In this document: positions 12,823 to 15,505 of the stretch, piece after piece | Numbering within the stretch: position 1 is the first letter of the stretch | Layout of the letters: each line of letters starts with the position of its first letter | DNA from: Halovenus sp. | GTDB lineage: Archaea > Halobacteriota > Halobacteria > Halobacteriales > Haloarculaceae | DNA: 15,505 nt | NCBI GenBank assembly: GCA_028274925.1 | Contig: JAQCNR010000265.1 | Span: 1-15,505, forward strand | Reading direction: 5' to 3' | The notes under the pieces: generated by a model | The model's input: only the letters and a program-made list of their open reading frames with translations | Databases searched by the model: none | What the model was told of the DNA's origin: nothing | Made by a program: the position numbers and the translations under genes

Positions 12823-13353
12823 ATGTCCGAGAAACCTGCCTCGATGTACCGGGACATCGACAAGCCCGCGTACACTCGACGGGAGTACATCACTGGTATT
12901 CCCGGCTCGAAAATTGCACAGCACCAGATGGGCGACCGAAACAAGGACCCCGACGACTACCCGGTCCAGATTTCGCTGGTCGTCGAGGAGACAGTCCAGA
13001 TTCGCCACGGTTCGCTCGAAGCCTCACGGCTCTCTGCGAACCGCTACCTGATTCAGGAACTCGGCGAGCACAACTACAAGATGGTGCTCCGGAAGTTCCC
13101 ACACCAAGTCCTCCGAGAGAACAAACAGGCGACCGGAGCGGGTGCGGACCGTGTCTCTGACGGAATGCGTCAGTCCTTCGGGAAAATCGTCAGCACGGCC
13201 GCCAGAATTCAGGCCGGCGAGCGACTGTTCACCGCCTACTGCGACGTCGACCAGGCCGAGGTTGTCAAGGAAGCCTACCGACGTGCGTACAACAAGATTA
13301 CGCCGCCGTGTCGCATCAAGGTTGAGCGCGGCAAAGGCCAGCTAATCGCGTAA
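12823..13353 (+). CDS. rpl10e: 50S ribosomal protein L10e (uL16 family)
   Basis: 176 residues, the normal archaeal length. Signature stretches are the N-terminal SMYRDIDKPAYTRREYITGIPGSKI region (from residue 7), VQIRHGSLEASRLSANRYL (58-76), KMVLRKFPHQVLRENK (86-101) and the loop ATGAGADRVSDGMRQSFGK (103-121), corresponding to the conserved loop that reaches the peptidyl-transferase and A-site tRNA region in uL16. This protein is essential to the large subunit. It stands apart from the main ribosomal operons, next to a GST-family gene and an SDR gene, and ends in a T-rich segment. Confidence 0.97.
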   Translation: MSEKPASMYRDIDKPAYTRREYITGIPGSKIAQHQMGDRNKDPDDYPVQISLVVEETVQIRHGSLEASRLSANRYLIQELGEHNYKMVLRKFPHQVLRENKQATGAGADRVSDGMRQSFGKIVSTAARIQAGERLFTAYCDVDQAEVVKEAYRRAYNKITPPCRIKVERGKGQLIA

Positions 13354-13360
13354 CGTCTCC

Positions 13361-13376
13361 GTTTTCTTCGGTTTTC
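13361..13376 (+). terminator. T-rich terminator after rpl10e
   Basis: Two TTTT tracts (13362-13365 and 13372-13375) lie within 25 nt after the stop codon, with no convincing hairpin. This is a usual form of archaeal intrinsic terminator. The next gene has its own TATA-like box. Confidence 0.45.
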
Positions 13377-13399
13377 CTCGCGTGAGTCCTTACCATAGC

Positions 13400-13405
13400 T
13401 ATTAG
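13400..13405 (+). promoter_or_regulatory. TATA-like box of the SDR gene
   Basis: TATTAG, centred about 28 nt upstream of the ATG at 13430. It supports that start over the in-frame TTG at 13415. Confidence 0.4.
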
Positions 13406-13429
13406 TACTGAACCTTGGTAGCACTCCAC

Positions 13430-14203
13430 ATGGCGCTACTAACTGGAAAGACAGCCGTCATTACGGGGGGCGCAAGTGGGAACGGGCGAGCAATCGCAGA
13501 GTCGTTCGCCGAGCACGGCGCGGCAGTCGTCATCGCTGACATCCAATCTGAACCACGGCAAGGGGGAACGCCGACCCACGAGATGGTTACCGAACAGGGT
13601 GGTGACGCCACCTTCGTACAGTGCGACGTGACCGAGTACGACGACTGCGTCGCGGCAGTGGAGGCCGCCGAGGAGTTCGGCGGCATCGACGTGATGGTAA
13701 ACAACGCGGGCATCGTTGGCCCGCAAGGCCCACTGGTCGAACTCGATTTCGAGGAGTACCAGCAGTTGATGGACATCAACCTCACGGGCGTCTTCCACGG
13801 TGCGAAGGCGGCCGCACTGAAGATGATCGAACACGGCAACGGCGGCAGTATGATCAACATGTCGAGTGTCGCCGGGATGAACGGCTACGGCGGAATCACG
13901 CCGTACTCGGCGGCAAAAGGTGGCACTCGGCTGTTCTCCTACGCACTGGCAAACGAACTCGGGCCCGACGGGATTCGAGTGAACGCAGTCCACCCCGGCG
14001 TCATCGAGACGGCGATGACTGTCGAGGACCAGCCAGTTGTCGGCACTGAGGAGGGCGAGCAACTGAAACAGATGATTCCGCTGCGTCGGTTCGGCGAGCC
14101 AGAAGATGTGGCTGGCGTCTGTGTCTTTCTCGCCAGTGACCTGTCGTCGTACGTCAGCGCCGAATCAATCGTCGTCGACGGCGGCAACCTGAACAGTTCC
14201 TGA
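13430..14203 (+). CDS. Short-chain dehydrogenase/reductase (classical SDR)
   Basis: 257 residues, standard for the classical SDR family. The cofactor motif is TGGASGNG (12-19). The NNAG motif is at 91-94, the structural Asn is N117 in DINLTG, the catalytic Ser is probably S146, and the YxxxK motif is YSAAK (Y159, K163). The C-terminal VVDGG is typical of FabG-like enzymes. D37 at the end of strand 2 (VVIADIQ) suggests NAD(H) rather than NADP(H). It would oxidise an alcohol or reduce a ketone; the substrate is unknown, and a FabG-like 3-oxoacyl or a sugar/alcohol dehydrogenase activity are both possible. The gene is convergent with the PAC2 gene, with 20 nt between the stops. Confidence 0.93.
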   Translation: MALLTGKTAVITGGASGNGRAIAESFAEHGAAVVIADIQSEPRQGGTPTHEMVTEQGGDATFVQCDVTEYDDCVAAVEAAEEFGGIDVMVNNAGIVGPQGPLVELDFEEYQQLMDINLTGVFHGAKAAALKMIEHGNGGSMINMSSVAGMNGYGGITPYSAAKGGTRLFSYALANELGPDGIRVNAVHPGVIETAMTVEDQPVVGTEEGEQLKQMIPLRRFGEPEDVAGVCVFLASDLSSYVSAESIVVDGGNLNSS

Positions 14204-14223
14204 ATCGCTCACAAAACTCGGTT

Positions 14224-14976
14224 TCAGCCGATGTACCGCAGGTCCTCGTCCGACGGTGCCGGGGTTCCCTGTTCCATCTCCTGAATCTTGCGCACAACTT
14301 CTTCCATCTCGTCGGCGCGGTCCTCCAGCGAACTGTAATCGACCTCGAAGCCGAGAATTTCCTGCAGGACTTCGAGCACTGCCTGTGCGCTTTTTGGATC
14401 GACCAGATAGCCGCTGGTCTCGCCCATCAGGCAGGCCGCCGGGAGGGCCCGGCGCTCGCCCAGTCCCAGCAACAGCCCACTGACGCCAACAATCCCGCCG
14501 GCAGGTTCGTCGCCGCGGAACTCCACCCCGACATCTTCGAGTTCCTCGCGCTGGTCGTCGTCGTTGATGGCCCCGATGACATCGTACTCCTCGATGAGTT
14601 CGCCTGTTGGCACACCACCGAGTGCAAAGGCGCGCTGTGTGTCGAACTCCTCGGCAATGTCGAGCACTTCGTCTGTCAGGCCGTAGTGGCCAACGGTATC
14701 CTGTGCCTGGTGGTCACCGGTCAGTACCAGCAGGTCAACATCATCGACGGAGACGGCGTGAATCTCTGCACTCGCCAGTTGTGTGCGGCCCTCATCGACA
14801 CTAACCTGTGGCGGCAAGTGTGTGGAGTAGACCCGTCGAACCAGCTCGCCGTCAAGTTCCTCGACGAGATGTTCGGCGGCCAATTTCCCGACGTGGCCGA
14901 CGCCGGGCAACCCTTCGACAAAGACTGGCTCTGTTAAGTCCGGTTCCGCAACTGCCTCGACCTCGAACTCGTCCAT
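14224..14976 (-). CDS. Proteasome assembly chaperone-like PAC2 family protein
   Basis: 250 residues. The family's fold is visible from residue 17 (VFVEGLPGVGHVGKLAAEHL), through LLVLTGDHQAQDTVGHYGLTDEVLDIA (82-108), ALGGVPTGE (118-126) and GIVGVSGLLLGLGERRALPAACLMGETSGYLVDP (161-194). A helical, acidic C-terminus follows and ends RYIG. Archaeal relatives (PbaA/PbaB) help assemble or regulate the 20S proteasome. The gene is third in an aIF2-alpha/nop10/PAC2 operon, 4 nt after the nop10 stop, an arrangement familiar from haloarchaea. The ATG at 14976 is chosen; the frame continues upstream only as antiframe sequence over nop10. Confidence 0.88.
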   Translation of the reverse strand: MDEFEVEAVAEPDLTEPVFVEGLPGVGHVGKLAAEHLVEELDGELVRRVYSTHLPPQVSVDEGRTQLASAEIHAVSVDDVDLLVLTGDHQAQDTVGHYGLTDEVLDIAEEFDTQRAFALGGVPTGELIEEYDVIGAINDDDQREELEDVGVEFRGDEPAGGIVGVSGLLLGLGERRALPAACLMGETSGYLVDPKSAQAVLEVLQEILGFEVDYSSLEDRADEMEEVVRKIQEMEQGTPAPSDEDLRYIG

Positions 14977-14980
14977 ACAG

Positions 14981-15163
14981 TTATTCGCGGTTGCGCCGCT
15001 TAAGAGCGCGTCGGTACTTTCCGTACCGGTCGGTCGGCGAGAATGGGGCCGGCGCACTGTTCACCGCCTCGGCACCACACTCCGGGCACGCTGTCCCGAG
15101 CGTATAGACTGGTCGGTCGTGTGTCGAGCGCCAGTCAGAACAGACGTGAATGTCAGATTTCAT
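14981..15163 (-). CDS. nop10: H/ACA RNP complex protein Nop10
   Basis: 60 residues, the usual size. Nop10 is a core part of the archaeal H/ACA particle, which makes guide-directed pseudouridines in rRNA together with Cbf5, Gar1 and L7Ae. The N-terminal zinc-binding segment has C8, C26 and C29 (ACPECG), and the C-terminus holds the conserved PAPFSPTDRYGKYRRALKRR stretch that contacts Cbf5 and RNA. The second cysteine of the usual first knuckle is a Trp here (CSDW), and the loop between knuckles is longer and includes H15. It starts 4 nt after the aIF2-alpha stop and ends 4 nt before PAC2; both junctions read CGAATAA, four bases, then ATG. Confidence 0.95.
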   Translation of the reverse strand: MKSDIHVCSDWRSTHDRPVYTLGTACPECGAEAVNSAPAPFSPTDRYGKYRRALKRRNRE

Positions 15164-15167
15164 CCGA

Positions 15168-15505
15168 TTATTCGTCGTCGGAGCGGCGTTCGCGGTGGAA
15201 CTCGCCCATTCCGCCGTGGGCCTCGATGGCCTCGGAAGCGCGGGCGGCGCTGGCTTCGAGTTGGTCCTCGGCGGTCTTGTAATCGGGCGCTTGCACCTCG
15301 ATACGGTACTCTGGCGCGCCGACGTAGGTGACTTTCAGTTCGACTTCGTCGGGAATACCGGAAGACCCGTCTTCCGACGTCCCGTTCGAGCCGTCGGCGC
15401 TCACGGGACTTTCACCGTTACCCACGGCGGCCTGCAACGCCTCCTGGACGCTGTCGACGCCGTCACCCGTCGGACAGGTGAGGTCGACGTAGCCGCTGAC
15501 GGTGA
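15168..15505 (-). CDS. eif2a: Translation initiation factor aIF2 subunit alpha, C-terminal part
   Basis: Partial gene: the last 111 residues are present and the 5' part runs off the window. The visible region is the C-terminal alpha-beta domain that binds aIF2-gamma. It begins with TVSGYVDLTCPTGDGVDSVQEAL and continues with the strand-helix segment ELKVTYVGAPEYRIEVQAPDYKTAEDQLEASAARA. The insert between them (about 30 residues, Gly/Ser/Asp-rich) is a haloarchaeal-type acidic linker. aIF2 brings initiator tRNA to the small subunit. Its tail is followed by nop10 after 4 nt, as in many archaea. Confidence 0.93.
   Translation of the reverse strand, partial: TVSGYVDLTCPTGDGVDSVQEALQAAVGNGESPVSADGSNGTSEDGSSGIPDEVELKVTYVGAPEYRIEVQAPDYKTAEDQLEASAARASEAIEAHGGMGEFHRERRSDDE

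Overview
The window reads as chromosome of a halophilic archaeon (class Halobacteria). The evidence is the GC-rich sequence, the strongly acidic proteins, archaeal information-processing genes (aIF2-alpha, Nop10, L10e, a PAC2 protein), haloarchaea-typical membrane families (DUF4129/DUF7269/DUF58/DUF7519), and start codons that mostly sit about 24-28 nt after a TATA-like box, as expected for leaderless transcripts. The genus cannot be fixed from this sequence. I see no rRNA, tRNA, CRISPR array, insertion sequence or prophage. It looks like core chromosome, densely packed, and no gene-free stretch reaches 300 nt (largest gap 154 nt).

Left end (1-1423, minus): ferrochelatase hemH followed 2 nt later by a protoporphyrinogen/coproporphyrinogen oxidase cut by the window edge, a late haem-synthesis pair. 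Next (1568-5818) is a MoxR-type AAA+ ATPase on plus, converging on a minus-strand operon of three membrane proteins: DUF4129 protein, a DUF7269-like/DUF58 fusion, and a polytopic DUF7519-like protein. MoxR ATPases usually work with DUF58/VWA-type partners, so these four probably form one membrane-associated chaperone-like system although moxR is transcribed separately.

Middle (5926-11668): a HerA/FtsK-like ATPase with coiled coil, long acidic linker and C-terminal winged-helix-like region; a large AidB-type acyl-CoA dehydrogenase; then, on minus, a small zinc-ribbon protein and an HSL-type alpha/beta hydrolase; then a plus-strand four-helix membrane protein that looks internally duplicated.

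Right end (11670-15505): a glutathionyl-hydroquinone-reductase-like GST family protein (minus), ribosomal protein L10e and an SDR dehydrogenase (plus), and the minus-strand translation/ribosome/proteasome cluster aIF2-alpha (partial), nop10, PAC2.

The points most worth a second look are a ferrochelatase with a cysteine pattern suggestive of an Fe-S cluster; the DUF7269-DUF58 fusion converging on moxR; the modular HerA-like ATPase; a GSH-type reductase in a lineage known for gamma-glutamylcysteine; a nested palindrome in the gst/rpl10e divergent promoter; a near-HbYX tail on the PAC2 protein; a Nop10 lacking one canonical zinc cysteine; and convergent genes whose stop codons abut or overlap.
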